Positions 25,956-35,971 of a DNA stretch of 64,000 bases are shown here, piece by piece. The stretch covers positions 104,716,001 through 104,780,000 of the forward strand of contig NC_092589.1 in NCBI RefSeq assembly GCF_047663525.1. Reading direction: 5' to 3'. The stretch comes from Anas platyrhynchos. Taxonomy: Eukaryota; Chordata; Aves; Anseriformes; Anatidae. The notes beneath the pieces are model-generated. The model saw nothing but the letters and a program-made list of their open reading frames with translations, was not told the DNA's origin and ran no database searches. The first letter of the stretch is position 1, and the number at the start of each line of letters is the position of its first letter. The translations under genes were made by a program, and so were the position numbers.

Positions 25956-26303
25956 AGCGTTTGGACTGTGATGGGAGCCGTCGGGCTCCCAGGGCATGGT
26001 TCGCCTCACGTTGCACAAATCCCCCATTCAGACTCCATACAGCACACTGGCAACACGCGGCGCTGAGGAGGGTACTGAGCTGTTCTCCTTGCCCTGCTAG
26101 AGGTACCAGGACAGGCAGCAGAACTGTAGCTCCAGAAGGAGTGCAATTGGAGCCCATGGAATCAGCTCCTCAGCTAAATGCTCCCCGTGGCTATGGCATT
26201 TCCTGACCCGGTGTGGTACAGACACTCACTGACAAAGCGTTTGTTCAAATAAACAATATATATTACAATAAATAATAAACAATATATAAACAATATAATA
26301 AAA

Positions 26304-26350
26304 ATTGCAATGTATATTGCAATATGTATTGCAATATATATGTATTGCAG
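26304..26350. repeat. 12-base minisatellite attgcaatatgt (unit A)
   Basis: About four tandem copies of attgcaatatgt-like units (starting 26,304; 26,316; 26,328; 26,344), preceded by an AT-rich block from 26,245. The core ttgcaa is self-complementary. Copies lie at +6,066 and +12,132 in units B and C. It sits downstream of the ITPRIPL1-like gene. Confidence 0.85.
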
Positions 26351-26664
26351 AGCTCGGAGCTGCTGGAGTGAGTGGACACTCCCCAGGAGCCCAGATGGTC
26401 ACTGTCTAGGTGGAAAGAGGAGTCTCTGCTTTAAGCTTCCCTGCAGCGGTGTCTTCAGCTGCACAGGGTCTGCCTCCCCCAGGGGTGGTTTTGCTGCAGA
26501 GACGCCATGGAGGAGCAATTCCCAGCTGAGCAGCATCGTTTCCATGGGCAGCGTGCTCAGCACTGGGGCATGTGGCAAGCAGGGTGTCACTCCTTCAGCT
26601 TCGCAGCCACCGAAAGCATCGCTGGTGAAATCCCTCCTGTGCGTGCTTGCCACGAGGATGGCGG

Positions 26665-26861
26665 TCAGGTCAGGAGGTGGGTGACAGCGGTCATCGAGGC
26701 ACAGGTGGCAAAGTTAGTGCCTACCAGGGTACAGACACAGAGCTGCAGATGTCTGAGGTGGAAGGTGTGCCGAGCATGCTGAGGTGTTTCCTGAAGAGCA
26801 GCATCTCTGGCACAGCGCAGCTCTGGGGCCACCTCGTGCTGCTGCGAACGCCGGCCTCTGA
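26665..26861 (-). pseudogene. Decayed C-terminal coding remnant of the ITPRIPL1-like gene (unit A)
   Basis: Directly after the stop codon, the same frame still encodes family-like residues (RSSTRWPQSCAVPEM, then LFRKHL). Around 26,770 the homology moves to another frame, which reads HTFHLRHLQLCVCTLVGTNF and ends HLLT before a TGA at 26,665-26,667. This resembles the conserved 'F-H-L-K-C-L-Q-L' to 'H-L-L-T' stretch of the Mab-21 domain in ITPRIP-like proteins. Weaker traces continue to about 26,400 in yet another frame. The lesions are therefore one stop, at least one frameshift and a second stop. The same remnants occur in units B (32,731-32,927) and C (38,797-38,993). Confidence 0.75.
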
Positions 26862-27872
26862 CTACTTGAAGGTCAGGTAGGTGTCCGAGTCGTCCTCCTT
26901 CACCCCAAGCATGAGCTCGACAGAGAGGCTTTCATTGGAGGCGTTGGTCAGCATGAACTTGCAGAAGCGGGTGGCGGGCAGCATCGTTAGCTGCAGCTGG
27001 GCTGACTGAGGCATGGCCCCCCAGGCTTCTGCCACCAGCCCCTGGAACCACTTTGCTGTCTTCCGCACATCCAAGTAGGAGCCACAGCAGAGGGTGTCCA
27101 GGAGGTTTGGGTCCTGGTTCTTCAGCTCGTGCTCAGGATGGTGCAGGAAGCACAGCACGTCACCCAGCATCTGCTCCCGTGTGCACATGCACTGCAGCTC
27201 AACGCGGAGGCATGAATTCCTCACCAGCCTCTCCCCTTCGGTGCCCAGCTCCAGGTGGAAGGTGTGCCCAGGCGGTGGGTTCAGGGGCACGAGCAGGCGG
27301 TAGATGGTATCACACCCAGTGGGACCGGAGGCGCTGCCCACCGCAATGGCTGGCTGCAGCCGTGGCATGAACTCGCTCCTGGGGAGGCCCTGGCAGGCAG
27401 CGAGCAGGTTGTTCACCAGTTCCTCCACAACCTTGCACGTTCCTCCCAGGTTCCTCACCGGCCGCTGCAGGTACTCGCTGACGAATCTCCGGGCATCCAG
27501 AATGTCACTGGGGTCTTCCTCGGAGTCGTCGTTGTCCTTCCTTCCGGAGACGCCTCTCTTGGTTCTGCTGCGCCGCTTACGGCAGAATTTCATGAGGATG
27601 CAGCAGAGCACAAAGAACAGGACGATCGCTCCGGTCAGGACCCAGAAGTGCCAGTGCTGCAGCAGCGACAGGAGCAGGGTTCCCACACGCACCCAGCCGT
27701 GCTCCTGGTCCTTCTGCTCGATTTCCATCAGCAGCTGCATCATCCGAGCCTGCAGCTCCTCTGCACGCTGCTGCATGCGCGCGGTTGTAGCCACGTCCAG
27801 ATCATCGCCGACTTTCTGTGGGCCCTGAATTAAGCTCAGGAAAGTCAACGCGAAGAAAATTTCCGAAACCAT
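26862..27872 (-). CDS. ITPRIPL1-like protein, C-terminally truncated (unit A)
   Basis: A 336-codon frame. I start it at the ATG at 27,872 (ACCATGG), because a splice acceptor (cttgcag) lies three bases upstream. The ATG nine bases further 5' is split by that junction. Visible parts are a signal peptide (about 1-17, VSEIFFALTFLSLIQG), a coiled coil (about 33-57, MQQRAEELQARMMQLLMEIE), one membrane segment (about 76-94), a basic patch (RKRRSRTKR, 98-106), an acidic linker (NDDSEEDPSD) and then the start of the Mab-21/nucleotidyltransferase-like fold (VGS at 178-180, LVPLNPPPGHTFHLELG at 194-210). Family members are roughly 500-560 residues as I recall, so about 40% is missing. In mammals the ITPRIP family includes an inhibitor of the IP3 receptor (ITPRIP) and a reported CD3-epsilon ligand (ITPRIPL1). 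Function of this truncated product is unknown and it may be a pseudogene. Confidence 0.72.
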   Translation of the reverse strand: MVSEIFFALTFLSLIQGPQKVGDDLDVATTARMQQRAEELQARMMQLLMEIEQKDQEHGWVRVGTLLLSLLQHWHFWVLTGAIVLFFVLCCILMKFCRKRRSRTKRGVSGRKDNDDSEEDPSDILDARRFVSEYLQRPVRNLGGTCKVVEELVNNLLAACQGLPRSEFMPRLQPAIAVGSASGPTGCDTIYRLLVPLNPPPGHTFHLELGTEGERLVRNSCLRVELQCMCTREQMLGDVLCFLHHPEHELKNQDPNLLDTLCCGSYLDVRKTAKWFQGLVAEAWGAMPQSAQLQLTMLPATRFCKFMLTNASNESLSVELMLGVKEDDSDTYLTFK

Positions 27873-27875
27873 GGT

Positions 27876-28147
27876 CTGCAAGAATTGAGAGAGAAGGGGG
27901 TCAGCTGGGTGGGAGCTGGCTGGTGGCTGAGGGAGCCGGGGCAGGAGCTACAGACTCCTGGGGTCAGGTAGGAGAGGGGGTGAGGGAGCTGGGAGGCAGC
28001 AGCGACTGCGACCAGAGCTAGCGGTGACAGCCACGAGCCCTGCCCTGAATGGCTGGGCCCTTGCTTCAGGCTTAGCAGCCCTCGGGGGGCTGGTGTTTGT
28101 GCCCTGGCCCTGGCCCAGCCCAGCCTTCCCCCTGCTGCTTCACTCAC
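27876..28147 (-). other. 5' untranslated intron of the ITPRIPL1-like gene (unit A)
   Basis: The donor GAG|GTGAGTG lies at 28,148/28,147. The acceptor ends in a pyrimidine-rich ttctctctcaattcttgcag just before 27,875. The 272-base length and strong sites fit a two-exon gene with the whole coding region in exon 2, the usual plan in this family. The equivalent introns are 33,942-34,213 (B) and 40,008-40,279 (C). Confidence 0.75.
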
Positions 28148-28202
28148 CTCGCCAATGGCTCAGGACAAAGTGAAGCAGCGCTGCCCATGGCTGCCTTAAA
28201 TA
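28148..28202 (-). promoter_or_regulatory. TATA-like promoter and 5' exon of the ITPRIPL1-like gene (unit A)
   Basis: On the minus strand, tgtatttaaggcag places a TATTTAA box at 28,202-28,196. A start about 30 bases downstream (near 28,170) would give a 5' exon of some 20-25 bases ending at the donor at 28,148. An inverted CCAAT-like ATTGG (gccaat on the plus strand, 28,151-28,156) falls within the exon. The exact start is inferred only from spacing. Units B and C hold the same box at 34,262-34,268 and 40,328-40,334. Confidence 0.55.
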
Positions 28203-28523
28203 CAGTCCCCCCATTGTGACATGTCCTCTGTGCTGTCACCCGTGCCCCCACCCCGCCACAGCCCCCCACAACCCTGGTATTGCCCGAGTGCCAGAGCTCC
28301 TCGGGATCCCTTTGCATGGCCTGTGGGAGCCCCCAGGGCCGTCTGCAGAGAGAAATTTGGGTGATGGAGCCCATGGACGCTGTGCTCCTTGTGTGCCACA
28401 ACGGTGCAGTGCTTCGGAGGAGACATTTCTGGATGGGGAAGAGGCTGTGCGGGAGGGGAGGTGCCCGGCGCTGCCGGAAGCTCGTTCCTGCCGTGCCTGT
28501 GAGGAAAAATGTCAATAATTTTT

Positions 28524-28657
28524 ACAGAATCACAGAATCATCTAGGTTGGAAGAGACCTTCAATATAACTGAGTCCAACCTGTGACCTAACACTAACCAG
28601 TCCTTCACTAAACCATATCCCTAAGTTCTACATCTAAACGTCTTCTAAAGACCTTCA
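28524..28657 (-). mobile_element. CR1 3' end, cut at the A/B array junction
   Basis: Antisense CR1 of the young subfamily (acagaatcacagaatcatct... ctaaagacct), broken off where unit B begins. The join reads agacct-tca-ttcatcttg, so three bases (tca) match neither parental flank. The same structure recurs at the B/C junction (34,590-34,723). Confidence 0.93.
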
Positions 28658-29905
28658 TTCATCTTGAAAACAGTCAGAAAATAACAGTCCCTTTGTACTG
28701 ACATAGCAGATACGTTAGGTGCAAGAACAAAAAGGATCCTGCCCCAGAGAGCTCAAAATCTTAGTTTGCAATCAAAAATGAAGTATGCAAATGTCACTTG
28801 AAAAGAAAGAAATGGTAAAATAAGCAACTTTTGCAGCAGAAAATGTAGCCTGTCTTTGATATTGGCTGTAAATTGTATGATGAGGACTTGCACAGGCATT
28901 GCAGTAAAACTAGGTCTCTTGCTGCTTTATTTTTTCTTTAAAAAAAAAATAAAAAAAATCATTACGTATGTTTTCATAAGTTTTCAGAGAACTTCCTCCC
29001 TCTGCGAAAACATTGTGTTGCCTGTGGGAAGATGAAGCATTGGCTGGAGAAAGGTGGCATCCCACATCGTACTGACATGATGACAGTGCGATTAGTCCCA
29101 AAAGTTAAATACAAGAATTTTTTGTATGATTCCATGAAAAAGAAGGTTAGAGAGTGAGATGAAGAAGCTAATGTACCCAGAGTAGTGAACCTATAAAACT
29201 TGGTCATTGCATAAGTTTTACTTAATTTCATACTGTTAGAAATATTTGCATGTAATGAGCAAGAACTTCCATAAGGAAATTCCAGCAAAAGCTGTCAGTC
29301 AAAGTGCAGGAGGGGATGTGTTGATTTAAATAATCCCTGGAGAGTGGCTTGGCATAGCATGAGCTACTTTTGATGTTCTGCGATTAAGCTTTTATGGTTC
29401 CATAAGCGCTCACAGTTCTTGTTTAACAATGAGCACAAAGGCATCTCTCAGCCCTAGAGAGGTTACTTGATCTGTCAGAACAGTGTAACGCTGAGGTAGC
29501 AAACACTTCCTATAACCTTTGTTTAGTTGAATGACCATTGAAGAGAGTCAGTTGTTTACAGTACTAATCCTACGAGATGACACTAACTCATTCTTCTTTA
29601 TTCCCTTCAACTAGATTTACATTGCCAATATCGCATTGTGATTCGGCAGGAAAATGCACTCAGCTGCTTCTAAGTACTTTTCTTCTTTTAATGTCCCTAT
29701 GTGGTTCACCACTGGGAGCAGCAGTTTTAGGCACACATTGTTCAGGTGCTGGTTGCTCTAGAGGTAAGCCTCTTCCACTGCCTGTGTTCATTTGCTGCTT
29801 CTATTCAGATACGAGAAATATTACAGCTAAATAAAACAGAATTATTTATATTGCAGAACTAAATTATTTGCCTTGTTGTTTTTTGCTGGTAAGATTTGCT
29901 TTCAG

Positions 29906-32021
29906 GGCCATGGAGGTCAGTGAAAAAGACCAGAGCTCTGAAGACTTAACCTCAGCAGAGGCAAATCGAGTTAGAAAATGTAGAAACAAATAAAACATAC
30001 ACAAGTCCATAGGATCTGGTGGGACTCATCCATGAGTGCAGGGCTGCTCTCGATGATATATGAAAGGTCATAGCAGTCGGAAGAGGTTCCTGGGGACTGT
30101 AAGAAAGCAAATGTCATGCCTGTTTTCAAGAAGGGCAGGAAGAAGAATCCAGGGGACTATAATCCTGTCAGCCTCACCTCAGTCTCTGGGATGGTGATAG
30201 AGCACCATCCCTCCTGGAAGATATTTTCAAGCATACCGACAAGATGGTTGGGAGTTATCGACATGGATTTAAGCAGAGGAAATTGTGCCTGAACAATCTG
30301 GCTTTGCAGGCAAGGGGAGAGTGATGGATGTCGCTTATCCCTATTTTAGCAAGGCTTTTGACATCATCTCCCATAACATCTGCATAGACAAACAAGTGAA
30401 GTAAAGACTGGATAAATGAAGGTGGACTGAAAACTGGCTGAACTTTTGGGCTCAAAGGGTTGTGATCAGTGGTACAAAGTCCAGCTGGAGACCAGGCCCT
30501 TGTGCAGTACCACAGGGGTTGATGCAGGGCCCAGTACTTGTTCACCTTCTTCATTAAGAACCAGGTGATGGGACAGAGTGCACCCTCAGCACGTTGACAG
30601 ATGATACAAAGCTGGGAGGAGTGGTTGATAAACCAAGTGGGTGTGCTGCCTTTCAGAGGGACATTGAACCTCAGAGGGACAGGAACCTCACAAAGTTCAA
30701 CAAAGGGAAATCTGAGTCCTGCACCTGGGGAGGAACAACCCCATGCATAGTACACGTTGAAGGCTGACTGGCTGCAGAGCAGCTTTTCAGAGAAGGATCT
30801 AGGGTTCCTGGTGGACAAAAAATTTACCATGAACCTGCAACGTGAACTAACAGCAAGGAAGGCCAACAGCATCCTAAACATTGCCAGCAGGTCAAGGGTT
30901 GGGAATGGTCTTTTCTAGTGAGTGCTGTGTCAAGTTTTGGGCTCCCCAGCACAAGAGAGGTGTGCACATAGTAGAACAAGTTCAGTGAAAGATCACAAAG
31001 GTGTTTAAGAGAATGCGTCATACAAGGAGAGGCTGGGAGAGCAGGAAATGTTTAGCTCGAAGGAGGGAAGGCTGGTGCAAATCTTATCCATGTGTGGAAA
31101 TATCAGAAGAACAGAATCACAGAATCATCTAGGTTGGAAGAGACCTTCAAGATCACCGAGTCCAACCTCTGCCCCCATCTGGATCCCATCTGGCCCCATC
31201 GACTTTTCAGACAGGATCTTCTGTGAAGCTGTTTTATTCGCGATTGCAATGTTGAGTATCCTGCATGCAGGAGCACCCAGCAAAAGTCTGTCATAACCTT
31301 GTGTTCCCTATGCACGGGACCTCCCGCAATTATTTTTCAACAGTCTTGGCAATCTGGAGAGGTCCCAGTTGACTGGAAGCTGGCAAATGTTGTGCCAGTT
31401 TTCTAGGAGGGCAAGAACGAAGACCCTGGCAACTACAGGCCTGTCAGTCTCACCTCAGTGCCTGGTCAAATTATGGAGAACATTATCCTGGGAGTTATCT
31501 GGTGCACAGCTGAGGGACAGTGCAGTCATAGGTCCCAACCAACATGGGTTCAGGGTGGGTCCTGTTTAACAAACTTGGTTTCGTTTTTTTGATAAGATCA
31601 CCCATCCCATCCATCAAGAGAAGTCAAAGGATTGTCCCACCCTGCTCTGTGCTGTGCGGCCTCACCTCAAGCACTGTGCGCGGTTCTGGGCACCACAGCA
31701 CAAAAAGGACATGAAACTGTTGGAGAGTGTCCAGAGGAGGGCTACAGAATGGTGAAGGGCCCAGAGGGGAAGACGTACGAGGGCACTGGGCCTGTTCAGC
31801 CTGGAGGAGGCTGAGGTGGGGCCTCATTGTGACCTACAGCTTCCTCATGATGGGGAGCGGAGGGGCAGATCTCTTCTCTTTAGTGAGATCTCTTCTCTTT
31901 AGCGACCAGTGACAGGACCCAAGGGAATGGAGTCAAGCTGAGGCAGGGGAGGTTCGGGCTGGACATCAGGAAGAGGTTCTTCACCGAGAGGGTGGTCACA
32001 CACTGGGACAGGACTTTAAGA
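29906..32021 (+). mobile_element. Old CR1 cluster in unit B
   Basis: Copy of the CR1 cluster of unit A shifted by 6,066 bases, with the same order of fragments, the same nested antisense 3' end (about 31,115-31,178) and the same 17-base internal duplication (31,867 and 31,886). The shared breaks show that the insertions predate the amplification. Confidence 0.85.
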
Positions 32022-32369
32022 AGCGTTTGGACTGTGATGGGAGCCGTCGGGCTCCCAGGGCATGGTTCGCCTCACGTTGCACAAATCCCCCATTCAGACT
32101 CCATACAGCACACTGGCAACACGCGGCGCTGAGGAGGGTACTGAGCTGTTCTCCTTGCCCTGCTAGAGGTACCAGGACAGGCAGCAGAACTGTAGCTCCA
32201 GAAGGAGTGCAATTGGAGCCCATGGAATCAGCTCCTCAGCTAAATGCTCCCCGTGGCTATGGCATTTCCTGACCCGGTGTGGTACAGACACTCACTGACA
32301 AAGCGTTTGTTCAAATAAACAATATATATTACAATAAATAATAAACAATATATAAACAATATAATAAAA

Positions 32370-32416
32370 ATTGCAATGTATATTGCAATATGTATTGCAA
32401 TATATATGTATTGCAG
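32370..32416. repeat. 12-base minisatellite attgcaatatgt (unit B)
   Basis: Same unit number and sequence as in unit A, without visible length change. Confidence 0.85.
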
Positions 32417-32730
32417 AGCTCGGAGCTGCTGGAGTGAGTGGACACTCCCCAGGAGCCCAGATGGTCACTGTCTAGGTGGAAAGAGGAGTCTCTGCTTTAA
32501 GCTTCCCTGCAGCGGTGTCTTCAGCTGCACAGGGTCTGCCTCCCCCAGGGGTGGTTTTGCTGCAGAGACGCCATGGAGGAGCAATTCCCAGCTGAGCAGC
32601 ATCGTTTCCATGGGCAGCGTGCTCAGCACTGGGGCATGTGGCAAGCAGGGTGTCACTCCTTCAGCTTCGCAGCCACCGAAAGCATCGCTGGTGAAATCCC
32701 TCCTGTGCGTGCTTGCCACGAGGATGGCGG

Positions 32731-32927
32731 TCAGGTCAGGAGGTGGGTGACAGCGGTCATCGAGGCACAGGTGGCAAAGTTAGTGCCTACCAGGGTACAG
32801 ACACAGAGCTGCAGATGTCTGAGGTGGAAGGTGTGCCGAGCATGCTGAGGTGTTTCCTGAAGAGCAGCATCTCTGGCACAGCGCAGCTCTGGGGCCACCT
32901 CGTGCTGCTGCGAACGCCGGCCTCTGA
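32731..32927 (-). pseudogene. Decayed C-terminal remnant of the ITPRIPL1-like gene (unit B)
   Basis: Carries the same stop, frameshift and TGA as unit A at the corresponding bases, so the damage was inherited by duplication rather than acquired separately. Confidence 0.75.
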
Positions 32928-33938
32928 CTACTTGAAGGTCAGGTAGGTGTCCGAGTCGTCCTCCTTCACCCCAAGCATGAGCTCGACAGAGAGGCTTTCA
33001 TTGGAGGCGTTGGTCAGCATGAACTTGCAGAAGCGGGTGGCGGGCAGCATCGTTAGCTGCAGCTGGGCTGACTGAGGCATGGCCCCCCAGGCTTCTGCCA
33101 CCAGCCCCTGGAACCACTTTGCTGTCTTCCGCACATCCAAGTAGGAGCCACAGCAGAGGGTGTCCAGGAGGTTTGGGTCCTGGTTCTTCAGCTCGTGCTC
33201 AGGATGGTGCAGGAAGCACAGCACGTCACCCAGCATCTGCTCCCGTGTGCACATGCACTGCAGCTCAACGCGGAGGCATGAATTCCTCACCAGCCTCTCC
33301 CCTTCGGTGCCCAGCTCCAGGTGGAAGGTGTGCCCAGGCGGTGGGTTCAGGGGCACGAGCAGGCGGTAGATGGTATCACACCCAGTGGGACCGGAGGCGC
33401 TGCCCACCGCAATGGCTGGCTGCAGCCGTGGCATGAACTCGCTCCTGGGGAGGCCCTGGCAGGCAGCGAGCAGGTTGTTCACCAGTTCCTCCACAACCTT
33501 GCACGTTCCTCCCAGGTTCCTCACCGGCCGCTGCAGGTACTCGCTGACGAATCTCCGGGCATCCAGAATGTCACTGGGGTCTTCCTCGGAGTCGTCGTTG
33601 TCCTTCCTTCCGGAGACGCCTCTCTTGGTTCTGCTGCGCCGCTTACGGCAGAATTTCATGAGGATGCAGCAGAGCACAAAGAACAGGACGATCGCTCCGG
33701 TCAGGACCCAGAAGTGCCAGTGCTGCAGCAGCGACAGGAGCAGGGTTCCCACACGCACCCAGCCGTGCTCCTGGTCCTTCTGCTCGATTTCCATCAGCAG
33801 CTGCATCATCCGAGCCTGCAGCTCCTCTGCACGCTGCTGCATGCGCGCGGTTGTAGCCACGTCCAGATCATCGCCGACTTTCTGTGGGCCCTGAATTAAG
33901 CTCAGGAAAGTCAACGCGAAGAAAATTTCCGAAACCAT
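32928..33938 (-). CDS. ITPRIPL1-like protein, C-terminally truncated (unit B)
   Basis: Translates identically to the unit A frame over all 336 codons, with the start chosen at the ACCATGG (33,938) after the acceptor. Signal peptide, coiled coil, membrane segment and partial Mab-21-like fold are as in unit A. The contracted VGSASGPTGCD stretch sits where active nucleotidyltransferases of this superfamily keep a GS motif and acidic residues, so enzymatic activity is not expected. Identity between copies could reflect recent duplication or conversion and does not by itself show selection on the protein. Whether it is translated is unknown. Confidence 0.72.
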   Translation of the reverse strand: MVSEIFFALTFLSLIQGPQKVGDDLDVATTARMQQRAEELQARMMQLLMEIEQKDQEHGWVRVGTLLLSLLQHWHFWVLTGAIVLFFVLCCILMKFCRKRRSRTKRGVSGRKDNDDSEEDPSDILDARRFVSEYLQRPVRNLGGTCKVVEELVNNLLAACQGLPRSEFMPRLQPAIAVGSASGPTGCDTIYRLLVPLNPPPGHTFHLELGTEGERLVRNSCLRVELQCMCTREQMLGDVLCFLHHPEHELKNQDPNLLDTLCCGSYLDVRKTAKWFQGLVAEAWGAMPQSAQLQLTMLPATRFCKFMLTNASNESLSVELMLGVKEDDSDTYLTFK

Positions 33939-33941
33939 GGT

Positions 33942-34213
33942 CTGCAAGAATTGAGAGAGAAGGGGGTCAGCTGGGTGGGAGCTGGCTGGTGGCTGAGGGA
34001 GCCGGGGCAGGAGCTACAGACTCCTGGGGTCAGGTAGGAGAGGGGGTGAGGGAGCTGGGAGGCAGCAGCGACTGCGACCAGAGCTAGCGGTGACAGCCAC
34101 GAGCCCTGCCCTGAATGGCTGGGCCCTTGCTTCAGGCTTAGCAGCCCTCGGGGGGCTGGTGTTTGTGCCCTGGCCCTGGCCCAGCCCAGCCTTCCCCCTG
34201 CTGCTTCACTCAC
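33942..34213 (-). other. 5' untranslated intron of the ITPRIPL1-like gene (unit B)
   Basis: Same donor (GAG|GTGAGTG) and acceptor (cttgcag) as in unit A. A TATTTAA box follows at 34,262-34,268, so unit B has its own promoter. Confidence 0.72.
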
Positions 34214-34261
34214 CTCGCCAATGGCTCAGGACAAAGTGAAGCAGCGCTGCCCATGGCTGCC

Positions 34262-34268
34262 TTAAATA
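34262..34268 (-). promoter_or_regulatory. TATA-like box of the ITPRIPL1-like gene (unit B)
   Basis: TATTTAA on the minus strand, unchanged from unit A. Confidence 0.5.
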
Positions 34269-34589
34269 CAGTCCCCCCATTGTGACATGTCCTCTGTGCT
34301 GTCACCCGTGCCCCCACCCCGCCACAGCCCCCCACAACCCTGGTATTGCCCGAGTGCCAGAGCTCCTCGGGATCCCTTTGCACGGCCTGTGGGAGCCCCC
34401 AGGGCCGTCTGCAGAGAGAAATTTGGGTGATGGAGCCCATGGACGCTGTGCTCCTTGTGTGCCACAACGGTGCAGTGCTTCGGAGGAGACATTTCTGGAT
34501 GGGGAAGAGGCTGTGCGGGAGGGGAGGTGCCCGGCGCTGCCGGAAGCTCGTTCCTGCCGTGCCTGTGAGGAAAAATGTCAATAATTTTT

Positions 34590-34723
34590 ACAGAATCACA
34601 GAATCATCTAGGTTGGAAGAGACCTTCAATATAACTGAGTCCAACCTGTGACCTAACACTAACCAGTCCTTCACTAAACCATATCCCTAAGTTCTACATC
34701 TAAACGTCTTCTAAAGACCTTCA
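34590..34723 (-). mobile_element. CR1 3' end, cut at the B/C array junction
   Basis: Matches the CR1 remnant at the A/B junction, including the variant wording ccctaagttctacatc, and is joined to unit C by the same tca filler. One original junction was therefore copied, rather than two independent joins forming. Confidence 0.93.
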
Positions 34724-35971
34724 TTCATCTTGAAAACAGTCAGAAAATAACAGTCCCTTTGTACTGACATAGCAGATACGTTAGGTGCAAGAACAAAAAG
34801 GATCCTGCCCCAGAGAGCTCAAAATCTTAGTTTGCAATCAAAAATGAAGTATGCAAATGTCACTTGAAAAGAAAGAAATGGTAAAATAAGCAACTTTTGC
34901 AGCAGAAAATGTAGCCTGTCTTTGATATTGGCTGTAAATTGTATGATGAGGACTTGCACAGGCATTGCAGTAAAACTAGGTCTCTTGCTGCTTTATTTTT
35001 TCTTTAAAAAAAAAATAAAAAAAATCATTACGTATGTTTTCATAAGTTTTCAGAGAACTTCCTCCCTCTGCGAAAACATTGTGTTGCCTGTGGGAAGATG
35101 AAGCATTGGCTGGAGAAAGGTGGCATCCCACATCGTACTGACATGATGACAGTGCGATTAGTCCCAAAAGTTAAATACAAGAATTTTTTGTATGATTCCA
35201 TGAAAAAGAAGGTTAGAGAGTGAGATGAAGAAGCTAATGTACCCAGAGTAGTGAACCTATAAAACTTGGTCATTGCATAAGTTTTACTTAATTTCATACT
35301 GTTAGAAATATTTGCATGTAATGAGCAAGAACTTCCATAAGGAAATTCCAGCAAAAGCTGTCAGTCAAAGTGCAGGAGGGGATGTGTTGATTTAAATAAT
35401 CCCTGGAGAGTGGCTTGGCATAGCATGAGCTACTTTTGATGTTCTGCGATTAAGCTTTTATGGTTCCATAAGCGCTCACAGTTCTTGTTTAACAATGAGC
35501 ACAAAGGCATCTCTCAGCCCTAGAGAGGTTACTTGATCTGTCAGAACAGTGTAACGCTGAGGTAGCAAACACTTCCTATAACCTTTGTTTAGTTGAATGA
35601 CCATTGAAGAGAGTCAGTTGTTTACAGTACTAATCCTACGAGATGACACTAACTCATTCTTCTTTATTCCCTTCAACTAGATTTACATTGCCAATATCGC
35701 ATTGTGATTCGGCAGGAAAATGCACTCAGCTGCTTCTAAGTACTTTTCTTCTTTTAATGTCCCTATGTGGTTCACCACTGGGAGCAGCAGTTTTAGGCAC
35801 ACATTGTTCAGGTGCTGGTTGCTCTAGAGGTAAGCCTCTTCCACTGCCTGTGTTCATTTGCTGCTTCTATTCAGATACGAGAAATATTACAGCTAAATAA
35901 AACAGAATTATTTATATTGCAGAACTAAATTATTTGCCTTGTTGTTTTTTGCTGGTAAGATTTGCTTTCAG

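Larger units (their letters stand above)
16458..28657. repeat. Tandem array unit A (12,200 bases, includes a 6,134-base segment absent from B and C)
   Basis: Bases 16,458-17,387 match 28,658-29,587 at an offset of 12,200. Bases 23,521-28,657 match 29,587-34,723 at an offset of 6,066. The intervening 17,388-23,521 (6,134 bases, with one shared C at the joint) occurs only here. The left part differs from unit B at seven positions that I could see (16,505; 16,541; 16,616; 16,749; 16,750; 16,792; 17,364). The right part differs at essentially one (28,317). The unit ends inside a CR1 that is cut after ...ctaaagacct. Confidence 0.95.
28658..34723. repeat. Tandem array unit B (6,066 bases)
   Basis: Direct repeat of unit A without the 6,134-base segment, and nearly identical to unit C. 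Its left 930 bases appear identical to unit C but differ from A. It carries a complete copy of the ITPRIPL1-like promoter, 5' exon, intron and truncated frame, and ends in the same cut CR1 as unit A. A private difference lies at 34,383 (C, where A and C have T). Confidence 0.95.

Noticed and set aside
27255-27833. Plus-strand open frames of 192 and 174 codons overlapping the ITPRIPL1-like gene (and their copies in B and C)
   Set aside because: They are antisense shadows of the minus-strand coding exon. They have no family features, and the minus-strand frame has clear domains and splice signals.
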